Source: Rhodocaloribacter litoris (GTDB taxonomy: Bacteria > Bacteroidota > Rhodothermia > Rhodothermales > ISCAR-4553). From it: a stretch of DNA of 64,000 bases. Made by a program: the position numbers and the translations under genes. The DNA lies in contig NZ_CP076718.1 in the NCBI RefSeq assembly GCF_011682235.2, positions 3,582,400 through 3,646,399 on the forward strand. The letters run 5' to 3'. The notes under the pieces were generated by a model. The model saw only the letters and a list, made by a program, of their open reading frames with translations. It did no database searches and was not told where the DNA came from. Shown here in pieces: positions 44,646-52,927 of the stretch. Within the stretch, counting starts at the first letter, position 1; each line of letters begins with the position of its first letter.

Positions 44646-45881
44646 TCAGCCGAGGGGGCGGTTGCGGAGGTGGTTGACGAGCACGTGCGCCATGAGCCGG
44701 GCGGTGGGGGCCAGGGCCCGTTCGTCCACGTCGAAGCAGGCGTCATGGAGCGGGTGGCTGGTCGCCGGGCCGGAGGACGTGCCGACCCGGATCAACGCGC
44801 CGGGCACTGCTTCCAGGTAATAGGCGAAGTCTTCGGCCCCCAGGCTGGGACGGGGGATCTCGAAGATGGCCGAGGGGCCATCCGCTTCCAGGATAGTGCG
44901 GCGCACGTTGTCGATGAGGCGCGGGTCGTTGACGACCGCCGGTGCCCCGTCGTCGATGTCGACCTCGATGCGGGCGCGGTGCAGGGCGCCGATCTCGGAG
45001 GCTGCACGGGACAGGTAGGCTTTCAGGAGGTCCCGGTCTTCGCGCACGGTGCACCGGAGCGTCCCGCCGAAGGCGACCCGGTCGGGGATGACGTTGTCGG
45101 CCTCGCCGCCGTGGATGCGCGTGATGGCCAGCACGGCGTCGTTGCGTGCGTCGGTGACGCGGCCGACGAGCTGGTAGAACGTGTTCATGATCTGTGTGGC
45201 CACCCAGATCGTGTCGACCGACTGGTGGGGGCGGGCCGAGTGGCCGGTCGAAGGGCCCTGAACCAGGACGCGGAACCGATCCGCCGAGGCGGTGGCCGGG
45301 CCGGTGATGAGGCCGTAGACGCCCACCGGCAGTGTGGGGTCGACGTGGATGGCGTAGACGGCTTCCAGCCCGTCGAGCACGCCCTCGCGCATCATGAGCG
45401 GAGCGCCGCTGGGGATGCCCTCCTCGTTCGGCTGGAAGAAGACACGGACCGTGCCGTGCAGGCGGTCGCGCAGGCGGGCCAGCAGCAGGGCCACCCCGAG
45501 GCCGACGGTCGTATGCACGTCGTGGCCGCAGAGGTGGGCCACCCCCGGCCGCTGCGAGGCGTAGGGCACCTGCTTGCCGTCCTGGATGGGCAACGCGTCC
45601 ATGTCCGCCCGGAACCCGACGGCGGGACCGGGATGGGCCCCTTTGATGTCCACGTACAGGCCGGTGACGGCCACGGGACCCTCCGGCACCAGCCCGTGCA
45701 TCTCCAGCACCTCGCGGATGAACCGGGCGGTTTCGAACTCCTGCAGCCCGAGCTCCGGATTCATGTGCAGGTGATGGCGAATGGCCGTCAACAGCGTGGG
45801 CAGGTCCTGCCGGATCTCCGGCGGGGTATCCTCCCGGAGGACCCGGGTGATCGCCGCGGGCAGGATCGGTTCTTCGGACAT
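44646..45881 (-). CDS. M20-family amidohydrolase (N-acyl amino acid / hippurate hydrolase-like)
   Basis: 411 residues. Metal-binding and catalytic motifs: RADMDALPIQ, HLCGHDVHTTVGLG, and FFQPNEEGIPSGAPLM (adjacent Glu pair), with distal His residues in SLGAEDFAYYLEAVPGAL and the final TSHPLHDACFDVDERAL. The dimerisation domain spans about 190-305 with GPSTGHSARPHQSVDTIWVA. M20D enzymes cleave N-acyl groups from amino acids or conjugates; specificity is not predictable. No signal peptide is present. It is separated by 263 featureless bases from the upstream von Willebrand-type gene and by 101 bases from the LTD gene downstream. Confidence 0.92.
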   Translation of the reverse strand: MSEEPILPAAITRVLREDTPPEIRQDLPTLLTAIRHHLHMNPELGLQEFETARFIREVLEMHGLVPEGPVAVTGLYVDIKGAHPGPAVGFRADMDALPIQDGKQVPYASQRPGVAHLCGHDVHTTVGLGVALLLARLRDRLHGTVRVFFQPNEEGIPSGAPLMMREGVLDGLEAVYAIHVDPTLPVGVYGLITGPATASADRFRVLVQGPSTGHSARPHQSVDTIWVATQIMNTFYQLVGRVTDARNDAVLAITRIHGGEADNVIPDRVAFGGTLRCTVREDRDLLKAYLSRAASEIGALHRARIEVDIDDGAPAVVNDPRLIDNVRRTILEADGPSAIFEIPRPSLGAEDFAYYLEAVPGALIRVGTSSGPATSHPLHDACFDVDERALAPTARLMAHVLVNHLRNRPLG

Positions 45882-46144
45882 CGGTCTGGCGTTACGTTTT
45901 CTTCTGAGGATGGCAAGGTCAGGGGGGGCGGTTTACCCTTCGCCTGCATGGTGCACCGTCACCCCGGCGGATCCCGGCCCGGTCGGAGTACGTCGGGCAG
46001 GGGGCGCGATCGCCGTCGTTACGGACGTGCCGGCCGGTCATTCGTTCCGTGCGGTTCGTTCATCCCGGGCAGATCGGTTCTCCTTCGCCGCGCCGGCTTC
46101 CGCTGTTGAATCCGTGCCCCGATCCCTTTTACGCCGGCGCGGCG

Positions 46145-48313
46145 TCAGACCATGCCGCTGCGCTTGCGCAGGAACCATTCCGCCGTCAGCAGGAGGATCG
46201 CGAGGATCAGGAACGGATAGCGTTGCCAGAGGCGTGTTTCCGACGTTTCCTCAATCACGACGGGGGTGAACAGGCCCGAGGACGAGAGCCGCTCCGGGAG
46301 GGTGCCCAGGTCGCCGGGGAAGAAGAAGTTGCCGCCGGAGCGCTCGGCGATCTGGCGCAGCAGGGCCGTGTTGGCCTGCGTTTCCCTGTATTCGAGTGTC
46401 AGGGCGCCGACGCTGAAGGTGCCCCGGTCGGTACCCAGTTCGGTGCCCTCGCGCAGGGCGCGGGCGGTGTAGCGATAGGTTCCCTCGGGCAGGGAGCCGA
46501 GGTCGAGCACGTAGCGGCCGTGGCCGGCGGCCTCCATGCGGTAGGGGAGGCGGGTGCTGTCCGGCGTGACGACCTCCACCTCCACGGCGGCGTCATCCAC
46601 GGGGTTGAGGCTTTCGTCGTAGACCTGCCCGTTGAGCAGGACGGCCTCGCCGCCGCCGAAGAGGTCTTCGGCGGGGCGGACGCGCACGCGCCGGTCGTCT
46701 TCGCGTGTGGCGACCCACTGGACCAGGTTTTCGAACACCGCAGGCCAGAACGGGGCTACCGCCTCCAGGTCTTCCGGCACGTTCTTCCAGCGCCAGGTAC
46801 CGGCGCCGAGCAGGGCGGCCGAGCGGCTTCCCCCGCGCTGCCGGACGACGAGCAGCGGGTCGTTCAGGGCGACGCCGCGCACCTCGATGCGGGCCAGCAC
46901 GCGGGCGTCCGGGCTGGCCTGCCAGCGGCTCTCGCTGCAGAAGAGCGGCGGCAGGCGGCGCAGGAGCGAGGCCGGCACCTCCGGCACGTCGAGGATGGGG
47001 TGGCGTTCGCCCTCCGGGGTGAGCAGCGGCACGGCCTCGATGGTGCCGGTCCGCACGGCCTGCGGCACCGCCGGCAGGACGTCGCCCAGGTGCCGTTGCA
47101 ACGCGCGCAGGTCCGTCCGGGGATGATACAGGAAGAGGAACGGGGTGCCTGCTTCGGCCGCGGCCGCCACCCGGTCGAGGAGGGCCGTGTCGGCCCCGGG
47201 TCCCGGATAGCCCGCCAGCAGGATCAGGTCGAAGTCGCTGAAAGAGGCAGGCGGCGTGCCCTCGTAGAAGGCGCCGGCGGCCTTCTGGACGAATGAGACC
47301 ACCTCCGTGTTCTCGTCCCCGTCGAGGAGCTGGCGCAGCGCGGCCAGGTCCGGGTTCGGCGGGCCGGCCAGCAACAGGAGGCGCCGCCGGCTTTTCAACA
47401 CCTGCACCGTCACCGTCTCGGCATTGTTGCGGTAGGTCAGCTCGCCCGGCAACCGGGTCACGACCACCTGGAGCCGGTGCAGCCCCTCGGCCTCCGGCGT
47501 GTACGTCAGGTCCACCGGCACCTCCGCCGTCCCTTCGGGCAGGGTGACCGGGACGGACTGGAGCACCGCGCCGTCTTTCATCAGCGAAACCGTCACCCGC
47601 TCTCCGGGATAATCCCGCACCCGCACGCCGACCTGCACCGGCAGCACGGTGCCGACGTAGGCCAGCTCGTTCGTCGTGATGCGCCGGATCTGCACGTCCC
47701 GGCGGGCCGTCGTATCGCCTGCGACGACGGTGTGGACGGGGACGGGGAAGCGCTCGGCCACGTAGAGCGGGTTGCGCCCGGTGTTGTAGAGCCCGTCCGA
47801 GACGAGCAGGACGCCCCGGAGGTTCTCGCCCTTGAGGGCCTCGCGCACGTAGTCGAGCGCATACGCGATGTTCGTCCGGGCCCCTTCGAAACGGAGCGAG
47901 TCGAAGCGGGCCGGGGTTTCCGGCAGCGGGCGCACGTCGTCGCTGAAGGCGAAGGAGCGGACGGTGCCGTCGAGGGCGTCTTCCGGCAGGCGGCGCAGCG
48001 CTTCCCGCACCGTGGTCGCCAGGTTCACAGGGTCGCCGGCTTCATCCTCCTGCACCAGCCCCAGGCTCTGGCTGTCGTCGACGAGTACGGCCAGCACGGG
48101 CGGCCGCTCTCGTGCCTCGAAACGCCGCAGGATGGGCTCGAACAGCAGGAAAAGAACCACGAAAAGCGCCAGAAAGCGCAACCCCCCCAGCAGGACGCGC
48201 CGCCCCGCCGGCAACGCCGGCACCGTCTGCCGGTACGCCCAGTACGTCAACCCGGCGGCCCCGAACAGGCATAACACCAGCAACCACGGACTGAAACCGA
48301 ATGAGAGGGACAT
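46145..48313 (-). CDS. Membrane protein with von Willebrand A-like domain and GATase1-like region
   Basis: 722 residues. Two N-terminal membrane helices (about 8-27 and 39-62) are followed by a VWA-like domain: VLAVLVDDSQSLGL, FSDDVRPL and VLLVSDGLYNTGRNPLYVAE. A beta-rich, Ig-like region follows. The central segment LLLLAGPPNPDLAALRQLL and LILLAGYPGPGAD resembles the glutamine-amidotransferase-like fold seen in related membrane proteins. A C-terminal helix (YPFLILAILLLTAEWFLRKR) re-enters the membrane. Proteins of this layout accompany MoxR/BatA-type aerotolerance clusters in Bacteroidota, but no such partners are adjacent. Function is unknown; binding of metal or peptide at the VWA site is inferred. 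Confidence 0.75.
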   Translation of the reverse strand: MSLSFGFSPWLLVLCLFGAAGLTYWAYRQTVPALPAGRRVLLGGLRFLALFVVLFLLFEPILRRFEARERPPVLAVLVDDSQSLGLVQEDEAGDPVNLATTVREALRRLPEDALDGTVRSFAFSDDVRPLPETPARFDSLRFEGARTNIAYALDYVREALKGENLRGVLLVSDGLYNTGRNPLYVAERFPVPVHTVVAGDTTARRDVQIRRITTNELAYVGTVLPVQVGVRVRDYPGERVTVSLMKDGAVLQSVPVTLPEGTAEVPVDLTYTPEAEGLHRLQVVVTRLPGELTYRNNAETVTVQVLKSRRRLLLLAGPPNPDLAALRQLLDGDENTEVVSFVQKAAGAFYEGTPPASFSDFDLILLAGYPGPGADTALLDRVAAAAEAGTPFLFLYHPRTDLRALQRHLGDVLPAVPQAVRTGTIEAVPLLTPEGERHPILDVPEVPASLLRRLPPLFCSESRWQASPDARVLARIEVRGVALNDPLLVVRQRGGSRSAALLGAGTWRWKNVPEDLEAVAPFWPAVFENLVQWVATREDDRRVRVRPAEDLFGGGEAVLLNGQVYDESLNPVDDAAVEVEVVTPDSTRLPYRMEAAGHGRYVLDLGSLPEGTYRYTARALREGTELGTDRGTFSVGALTLEYRETQANTALLRQIAERSGGNFFFPGDLGTLPERLSSSGLFTPVVIEETSETRLWQRYPFLILAILLLTAEWFLRKRSGMV

Positions 48314-48540
48314 GGACTTTCGCTGTTTGAGGCTACCGGACGAGGGGTTCTATGATGGAGCTGCGTTCGGGTTGCGGGTTGAAAACCGGCAGGTCGAACG
48401 TGGCAGGGTTTTCGGACCCGGTGCCCTCCGGACCTTCGTGGCGACCGGATCGGGCGCGTCCCTGTGCCCGCCGGGCTCCGTCTTCGCCCCGGGCTCATCC
48501 GGGGGCCGGGATCGGAGGGCAGGCGTATCCCCGGTCCCGT

Positions 48541-50217
48541 TCAACGCACGACGACCAGTTTGCCGTGCCGGGTAAGGGTAGCCGTTTCCAGGGTAAAGAG
48601 GTAGAGGCCCGGTGCGAGGCCGGTGGGGTCGAACGGGATACGGTTCAGGCCGGGCGAGAGGGCGCCTTCGAAGGGTACGGCGACGCGGCGCCCCAGCAGG
48701 TCATAGACATGCAGGCGGGCGTCCGGGAGCGTCACCGGCGAGCGGACTTCGAAGACGGCCGGCCCGGTGAGGGGGCTGGGGTAGGTGTCCACCCGCAGGA
48801 CGGCCGGCGGCGTGCGCCCGTTTTCCACGGGCGTCGCCAGGGCTTCGGCCAGGGCGACGGCGGCGTCGGCGTCGACGAGGCCCCAGCCCAGGGTGTTGTC
48901 CGGGTTGCCGGCCCGGCTGGCGGTGCTGCGCAGGATGTCCCGGACGGTTGCCGGGTCCAGGTCCGGGTTGACCTGCAGGAGCAGCGCCACGATCCCCGCC
49001 ACCATCGGAGCGGAGAAGGAGGTGCCTTGGGAGAGCCCGTACCCGGTGTCGGAGGCGGCCAGGTGCACCCTCATACCCAGGGCGGCCACGTCCGGCTTGA
49101 TGCGCCCGTCGGCGGTGGGGCCGACGGAGCTGAAGAAGGCCCGGACCCCGTTTGCGTCGACGGCCCCGACGGCGATGACCGAGTCGCCGTCGGCCGGCGA
49201 GGTGATGATCCGCCAGGTGGTGTGCCCGCTGTTGCCGGCGCTGGCGACCACCACGATGCCGAGCTGTGCGGCCCGGTCGGCGGCCTGCGTCGTGACCGGC
49301 GTGTCCCCGTCCATGTCGGCGGGGGTGTAGCTGTGCTGCCCTTCGTCGAACTCGGAGTAGCCGAGCGAGACGTTGACCACGTCGACGCCCATCGTCTCCA
49401 TCCATTCGAGCCCGGCCACGAAGTTGTCCTCCTCCTGGTTCGTCTCGGGGGGGGTGTACTCGGTGCGGGCGTGGAGGATCTCCGCCCCGTAGGCAGGCCC
49501 GATCAGGTTACCCTCGTCGAAGCCGGCGGCGACCGAGAGGACGGCGCGTCCGTGGCGGCTGCCGTCGTCCGGCAGCCCGGTGAAGTCCCGGCTTTCGAGG
49601 AAGCGGCCTTCGGCGAGCATCCGGGTGAAGGCCGGGTGGGCGGAGAGGTCTCCCAGGCCCGTGTCGATGATGCCCAGCCGCACCCCGGCGCCGTTGAGAC
49701 CGCGCTCGAGCGGTGGCAGGGCGTTGACCAGGGCGAGTTGCGTCTCGGAGGCGCCGTAGTCCAGCCGTGCCGGGCGGGGGCGGGCCGGTCGCCACGGTGC
49801 TTCGACGAGCGGGGGCGGGGGGGGCGTCCGGGCCGGCAGGAGGCGGCCCACCGGGCGCACGGCCTTCACGAAGGGCAGGGCGCGCACCGCAGCCGCCTCG
49901 CCGGCCGCCAGGTAGGCGCTCACGGCATTGAGCCAGCGGCTCTGCACGCGGGGCACCACGCCCCGTTCGCGGAGGGCCGACAGGTAGGCCGCCGACACGG
50001 GCCGGTCCGCTTCGGGATCGAGGCGGTGGCCCCGCCGGGCACGCCGCGCGACGGCATCCGGGTGCACCCACACCCGGGTCGTCTCCGCCTCCGGACCCCG
50101 GTCGGCCAGGAAGATCCAGTACTTGACCGAGTCGGCGGCTACGTCCGGGACCTGCCGGGCGTGGGCCGGCGAGATCCCCAGGACGACCAGCAGCAGGCAC
50201 AGCAGGCGTGGCTTCAT
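48541..50217 (-). CDS. Secreted S8 subtilisin-like serine protease with T9SS-type C-terminal sorting tail
   Basis: 558 residues. The signal peptide ends near AHARQ. A pro-region of about 120 residues precedes the catalytic domain: Asp in LGIIDTGLGDL, His in DGSRHGRAVLSVAAG, Asn in VVVASAGNSGHTTW, and Ser in GTSFSAPMVAGIVAL. The His loop reads HGRAVLS rather than the usual HGTxVAG. The last 80 residues (TYPSPLTGPAVFEVRSP, LHVYDLLGRRVAVPFEG, GLAPGLYLFTLETATLTRHGKLVV) match the type A sorting domain cut off during T9SS secretion. The product is therefore probably exported to the surface or medium. The substrate is unknown. Confidence 0.92.
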   Translation of the reverse strand: MKPRLLCLLLVVLGISPAHARQVPDVAADSVKYWIFLADRGPEAETTRVWVHPDAVARRARRGHRLDPEADRPVSAAYLSALRERGVVPRVQSRWLNAVSAYLAAGEAAAVRALPFVKAVRPVGRLLPARTPPPPPLVEAPWRPARPRPARLDYGASETQLALVNALPPLERGLNGAGVRLGIIDTGLGDLSAHPAFTRMLAEGRFLESRDFTGLPDDGSRHGRAVLSVAAGFDEGNLIGPAYGAEILHARTEYTPPETNQEEDNFVAGLEWMETMGVDVVNVSLGYSEFDEGQHSYTPADMDGDTPVTTQAADRAAQLGIVVVASAGNSGHTTWRIITSPADGDSVIAVGAVDANGVRAFFSSVGPTADGRIKPDVAALGMRVHLAASDTGYGLSQGTSFSAPMVAGIVALLLQVNPDLDPATVRDILRSTASRAGNPDNTLGWGLVDADAAVALAEALATPVENGRTPPAVLRVDTYPSPLTGPAVFEVRSPVTLPDARLHVYDLLGRRVAVPFEGALSPGLNRIPFDPTGLAPGLYLFTLETATLTRHGKLVVVR

Positions 50218-50241
50218 GGCGGAGACGGTTCGTTTTGCGGG

Positions 50242-51213
50242 TCAGAGGTACGGCAGGGCCAGATAGACCATGTAGCCGGTGAAGCCCAGCACCAGCACGG
50301 TCCCTTCGAGCCGGGAGATCCGGTAGCCCGTCCAGGCCAGCGGAAGCAGCAGCAGGCCGAACGCCATCATCACGGGAAAATGGATGGTGATCGCGTCCGC
50401 CTCCACGTGCAGCGGCCGGATGAGCGCGATGAGGCCGACCACGAAGAGAATGTTGAGCAGGTTGCTTCCCAGAATGTTTCCGACCGTCATTTCGGGTTCC
50501 CGGCGAAAGGCGCACAGGACCGAGGCGGCCAGTTCGGGCAGGCTGGTGCCGACGGCCACGACGGTCAGCCCGATGACCACGTGGCTGATCTGAAGCGCTT
50601 CGGCGATGTTGACCGCCGCCGAAACCATCAGCCGGGCGCCCAGGGCCAGCCCGGCCACGCCGCCAAGGAGGTACAGGCTTTTCTTCCACATCGGGAGGAG
50701 TTCGACAGGGGTGTTGCCGTCCGTGGCGGCCAGCAACTCCCGGGCGACTTCCGCCTTGCTCGTCTCCGTCCGGGCGTCCAGAACCAGATAGGCCAGGAAG
50801 CCGGCCAACCCCGCCACGAGCAGCACGCCGTCCAGGCGGCTGATGGTGCCGTCCCAGGCCATGGCGTAGAAGGCCGCCATGACGAGCATCATCAGCGGGT
50901 ATTCCTTGCGCAGCGCCGGGGGTTGCACGGCCAGCGGGTAGACCATGGCGCTCATGCCCAGGATCAGGGCGATGTTGGCAATGTTCGAGCCGACGATGTT
51001 GCCCAGGGCAAGGCTGTCTTCATCCCACAGTGCGGCGAAAAAGTTGACCAGGAACTCGGGCATGGAGGTACCCAGGGCCACGACCGTCAGGCCCACGACC
51101 ATCCGCCGGATGCCGAAGCGCAGGGCCAGGCTCATGGCGCCTTTGATGAGCCATTCCGCACCGTAATAGAGGGCTCCCAGACCGGCGAGGAAGAGGAGGA
51201 TCTGGAGGAGCAT
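50242..51213 (-). CDS. Calcium/sodium antiporter, CaCA family (YrbG-like)
   Basis: 323 residues with about ten hydrophobic helices in two inverted halves. The alpha-repeat signatures occur twice: VGLTVVALGTSMPEFLVNFF with GNIVGSNIANIALIL, and IGLTVVAVGTSLPELAASVL with GNILGSNLLNILFVVGL. The acidic residues in the two signatures coordinate calcium. A soluble loop of about 40 residues lies between the halves. It exchanges Ca2+ for Na+ or H+ at the inner membrane. Followed on the same strand by the subtilase gene 24 bases on and preceded by the cytidine deaminase gene 21 bases upstream, so the three may be co-transcribed. Confidence 0.95.
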   Translation of the reverse strand: MLLQILLFLAGLGALYYGAEWLIKGAMSLALRFGIRRMVVGLTVVALGTSMPEFLVNFFAALWDEDSLALGNIVGSNIANIALILGMSAMVYPLAVQPPALRKEYPLMMLVMAAFYAMAWDGTISRLDGVLLVAGLAGFLAYLVLDARTETSKAEVARELLAATDGNTPVELLPMWKKSLYLLGGVAGLALGARLMVSAAVNIAEALQISHVVIGLTVVAVGTSLPELAASVLCAFRREPEMTVGNILGSNLLNILFVVGLIALIRPLHVEADAITIHFPVMMAFGLLLLPLAWTGYRISRLEGTVLVLGFTGYMVYLALPYL

Positions 51214-51234
51214 GAGGATTCCGGGAACGGGTGA

Positions 51235-52035
51235 TCAGAGAGCAGGCTTGCGCAGGGCGCCCCCGGAGAAGAAACCGGGCAACAGCGCCTCGGGCCGGGA
51301 CGAAGCCGGAGGGGCGGCGCCGCGGTCCATCCAAAGCACGAGGGCGGGGGCCTGTTCCGTTAAGAGTTGACGACAGGCGCCGCAGGGGGTGCCGTCCGGG
51401 TCGCGGAGGCAGGAGAGGTAGAGGGTGTGCAGCTTCGTCAGGCCATACGTGACGGCCGTGCCGAGGGCGTTGCGTTCGGCGCAGAGGATCCGCGCCCAGT
51501 CTTCGTGCTCGACGTTGACGCCCGGTACGAGCCCCTCGGCGGTTTCGAGCACGCAGCCGACGGGGAAGTTGGAGGCCGGGACGTGGGCGCGACGGGCCAC
51601 CTCGCGGGCCAGGCGGAGGCCTGCGCCGGGATCATCGGGCCGCTCGACGTCGAGGAAGGGGGAGAGCAGGCCGGCGGGGGCGGGAAGCGGGCCGGTGCCC
51701 GGCCGGACGAAGGCGTCCGGCCCGGCGGGGGTGAACGTCCCGGCGGGGGTCGCCGTCATGAAGGCCGCCTCGCCGGCGTCGGAGGCGTGGCTGAGGACGG
51801 CCGCCACCACGTCGTGCCGTCGGGCGGCCACGGCCGTCGTGAAGGCGTTCAGCAGGGCGGGGATCGTCAAGGAGAATGATGCGCTCTCGACGCGCACCCC
51901 CGGCACGAGCCGGCCGTCCTCGAGCAGGAGTACTGCGCCCGCCGGGCGGTTCGAGTAGGGTACGTGCGACCGGGCGGCCGCCTGCCGGGCCTGCCGGCGA
52001 AGCACCTCCAGCACCGAAGACGGAATGTTCTTCAT
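51235..52035 (-). CDS. Two-domain cytidine deaminase with an inactive-looking N-terminal half
   Basis: 266 residues. The second half is a complete cytidine deaminase domain: ASNFPVGCVLETAEG, NVEHEDWARILCAERNALG with zinc ligand Cys and catalytic Glu, and DGTPCGACRQLLTE with the other two Cys. This three-Cys pattern is the tetrameric type. The first half starts like the same fold (ARSHVPYSNRPAGAVLLLEDG and GVRVESASFSLTIPALLNAF) but lacks the CAE and PCxxC motifs. E. coli Cdd has the opposite order, catalytic domain first. The product should deaminate cytidine/deoxycytidine for pyrimidine salvage. The start codon is 6 bases from a solitary CRISPR repeat on the same transcriptional strand. Confidence 0.88.
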   Translation of the reverse strand: MKNIPSSVLEVLRRQARQAAARSHVPYSNRPAGAVLLLEDGRLVPGVRVESASFSLTIPALLNAFTTAVAARRHDVVAAVLSHASDAGEAAFMTATPAGTFTPAGPDAFVRPGTGPLPAPAGLLSPFLDVERPDDPGAGLRLAREVARRAHVPASNFPVGCVLETAEGLVPGVNVEHEDWARILCAERNALGTAVTYGLTKLHTLYLSCLRDPDGTPCGACRQLLTEQAPALVLWMDRGAAPPASSRPEALLPGFFSGGALRKPAL

Positions 52036-52041
52036 AATATT

Positions 52042-52175
52042 ATTTCAACCCTCATCCGCCCCGGAGGGCGGATGCGATGCGCCGCCGGCACAGGGCGGGG
52101 CCTCCCACAAAACCCCGCATGGCGCTCCGGGCAAGGCCCGTGCTACGGCCGGGAGAATATCACCGTGTCACCTGT
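52042..52175 (-). repeat. Leader-like segment plus solitary CRISPR repeat (copy A), abutting the cytidine deaminase start
   Basis: The repeat at 52042-52078 differs from the array consensus at two positions (52049 and the last base 52078). On its 5' side in minus-strand direction is a 97-bp segment (52079-52175) that recurs next to repeat B, differing there by one substitution and a 3-bp insertion. No spacer follows the repeat: six bases later comes the cytidine deaminase ATG. The order segment-repeat is that of a CRISPR leader and its first repeat, so I interpret the segment as a duplicated leader. Confidence 0.7.
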
Positions 52176-52295
52176 TCCGACGGCTCGCTAGCACTACTTG
52201 CGTCGAGGTCCGAGGTTTCTCGTGCCACACCTGGATCGCCGATTGGCCGCACCTCGTTGGCTACACAATCGACGATGCTGAGAGGCAAGCGCTGT
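52176..52295. other. Gene-free spacer between the two leader-repeat units
   Basis: 120 bases with no recognised gene, repeat or terminator. Open frames crossing it are short or run through the CRISPR repeats and lack coding character. Confidence 0.5.
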
Positions 52296-52478
52296 CAGAG
52301 GGGGGATGCGATCCGTGGTGACGTCGCAACGGTATCGCCGCATTTCAATCCTCATCCGCCCCGGAGGGCGGATGCGATGCGCCGCCGGCACAGGGCGGGG
52401 CCTCCCACAAAACCCCGCATAGCGCTCCGGGCAAGGCCGCCCGTGCTACGGCCGGGAGAATATCACCGTGTCACCTGT
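52296..52478 (-). CRISPR. Mini-array: leader-like segment, repeat B, one 29-nt spacer-like sequence and a degenerate repeat
   Basis: Read on the minus strand: a 100-bp leader-like segment (52478-52379), then repeat B (52378-52342, one mismatch at its first base), then 29 nt (52341-52313). Next comes a partial repeat matching only the GTCGCATCC-side half (about 52312-52296). It resembles a one-spacer array with a decayed terminal repeat. The 29-nt element is shorter than the 35-38 nt spacers of the main array. Confidence 0.6.
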
Positions 52479-52526
52479 GCTTTTGGCGGCGCTTCCGTTG
52501 TACCTGCTGGCGACGGCGCGGTTTCT

Positions 52527-52927
52527 GTGCCTATGTGCATCCGCCCCGAAGGGCGGATGCGACGTGCGCTCGTCCGGCAGCCTGATCTCCTGCTGCACGT
52601 CATTTCAATCCTCATCCGCCCCGGAGGGCGGATGCGACTGCTCATGGCGTGTTCTCCATGCCGGGTTGGTCGAATTTCAATCCTCATCCGCCCCGGAGGG
52701 CGGATGCGACGTGGCTGGCCTGTATCTCGGGGCCATCAGCAGCCTATTTCAATCCTCATCCGCCCCGGAGGGCGGATGCGACTGCTCATGGCGTGTTCTC
52801 CATGCCGGGTTGGTCGAATTTCAATCCTCATCCGCCCCGGAGGGCGGATGCGACCAGACGCGGCGCAGCTACGACGACGCCGCCATACGCATTTCAATCC
52901 TCATCCGCCCCGGAGGGCGGATGCGAC
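52527..52927 (-). CRISPR. Type I-C CRISPR array: five perfect 37-bp repeats, one degenerate terminal repeat, five spacers
   Basis: Perfect repeats at 52602-52638, 52674-52710, 52746-52782, 52818-52854 and 52891-52927. On the plus strand they begin ATTTCAATCC and end GGATGCGAC. The reverse complement runs GTCGC...ATTGAAAT, the type I-C form, so the array is transcribed on the minus strand like the cas genes. The repeat has an internal 9-bp stem (CATCCGCCC/GGGCGGATG). Spacers are 38, 35, 35, 35 and 36 nt from low to high coordinate. The spacers at 52639-52673 and 52783-52817 are identical. The repeat at 52527-52563 has lost its ATTGAAAT end, as terminal repeats often do. The high-coordinate (leader) end joins the cas4 stub with no leader between. 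The 48 bases at 52479-52526 hold nothing recognised. Confidence 0.95.

Noticed and set aside
40696-44820. A 1374-residue plus-strand frame opposite the LTD gene
   Set aside because: Antisense to a gene with a signal peptide and clear domains; the frame shows no domains and repeats simply because the LTD units repeat.
45882-46144. Possible small gene or RNA between the M20 and von Willebrand-type genes
   Set aside because: No conserved frame, hairpin with T tract or RNA signature was found in these 263 bases.
48314-48540. Possible gene in the 227-base gap upstream of the von Willebrand-type gene
   Set aside because: Short open frames exist but have no start signal or similarity; only GC-rich sequence with minor hairpins is seen.
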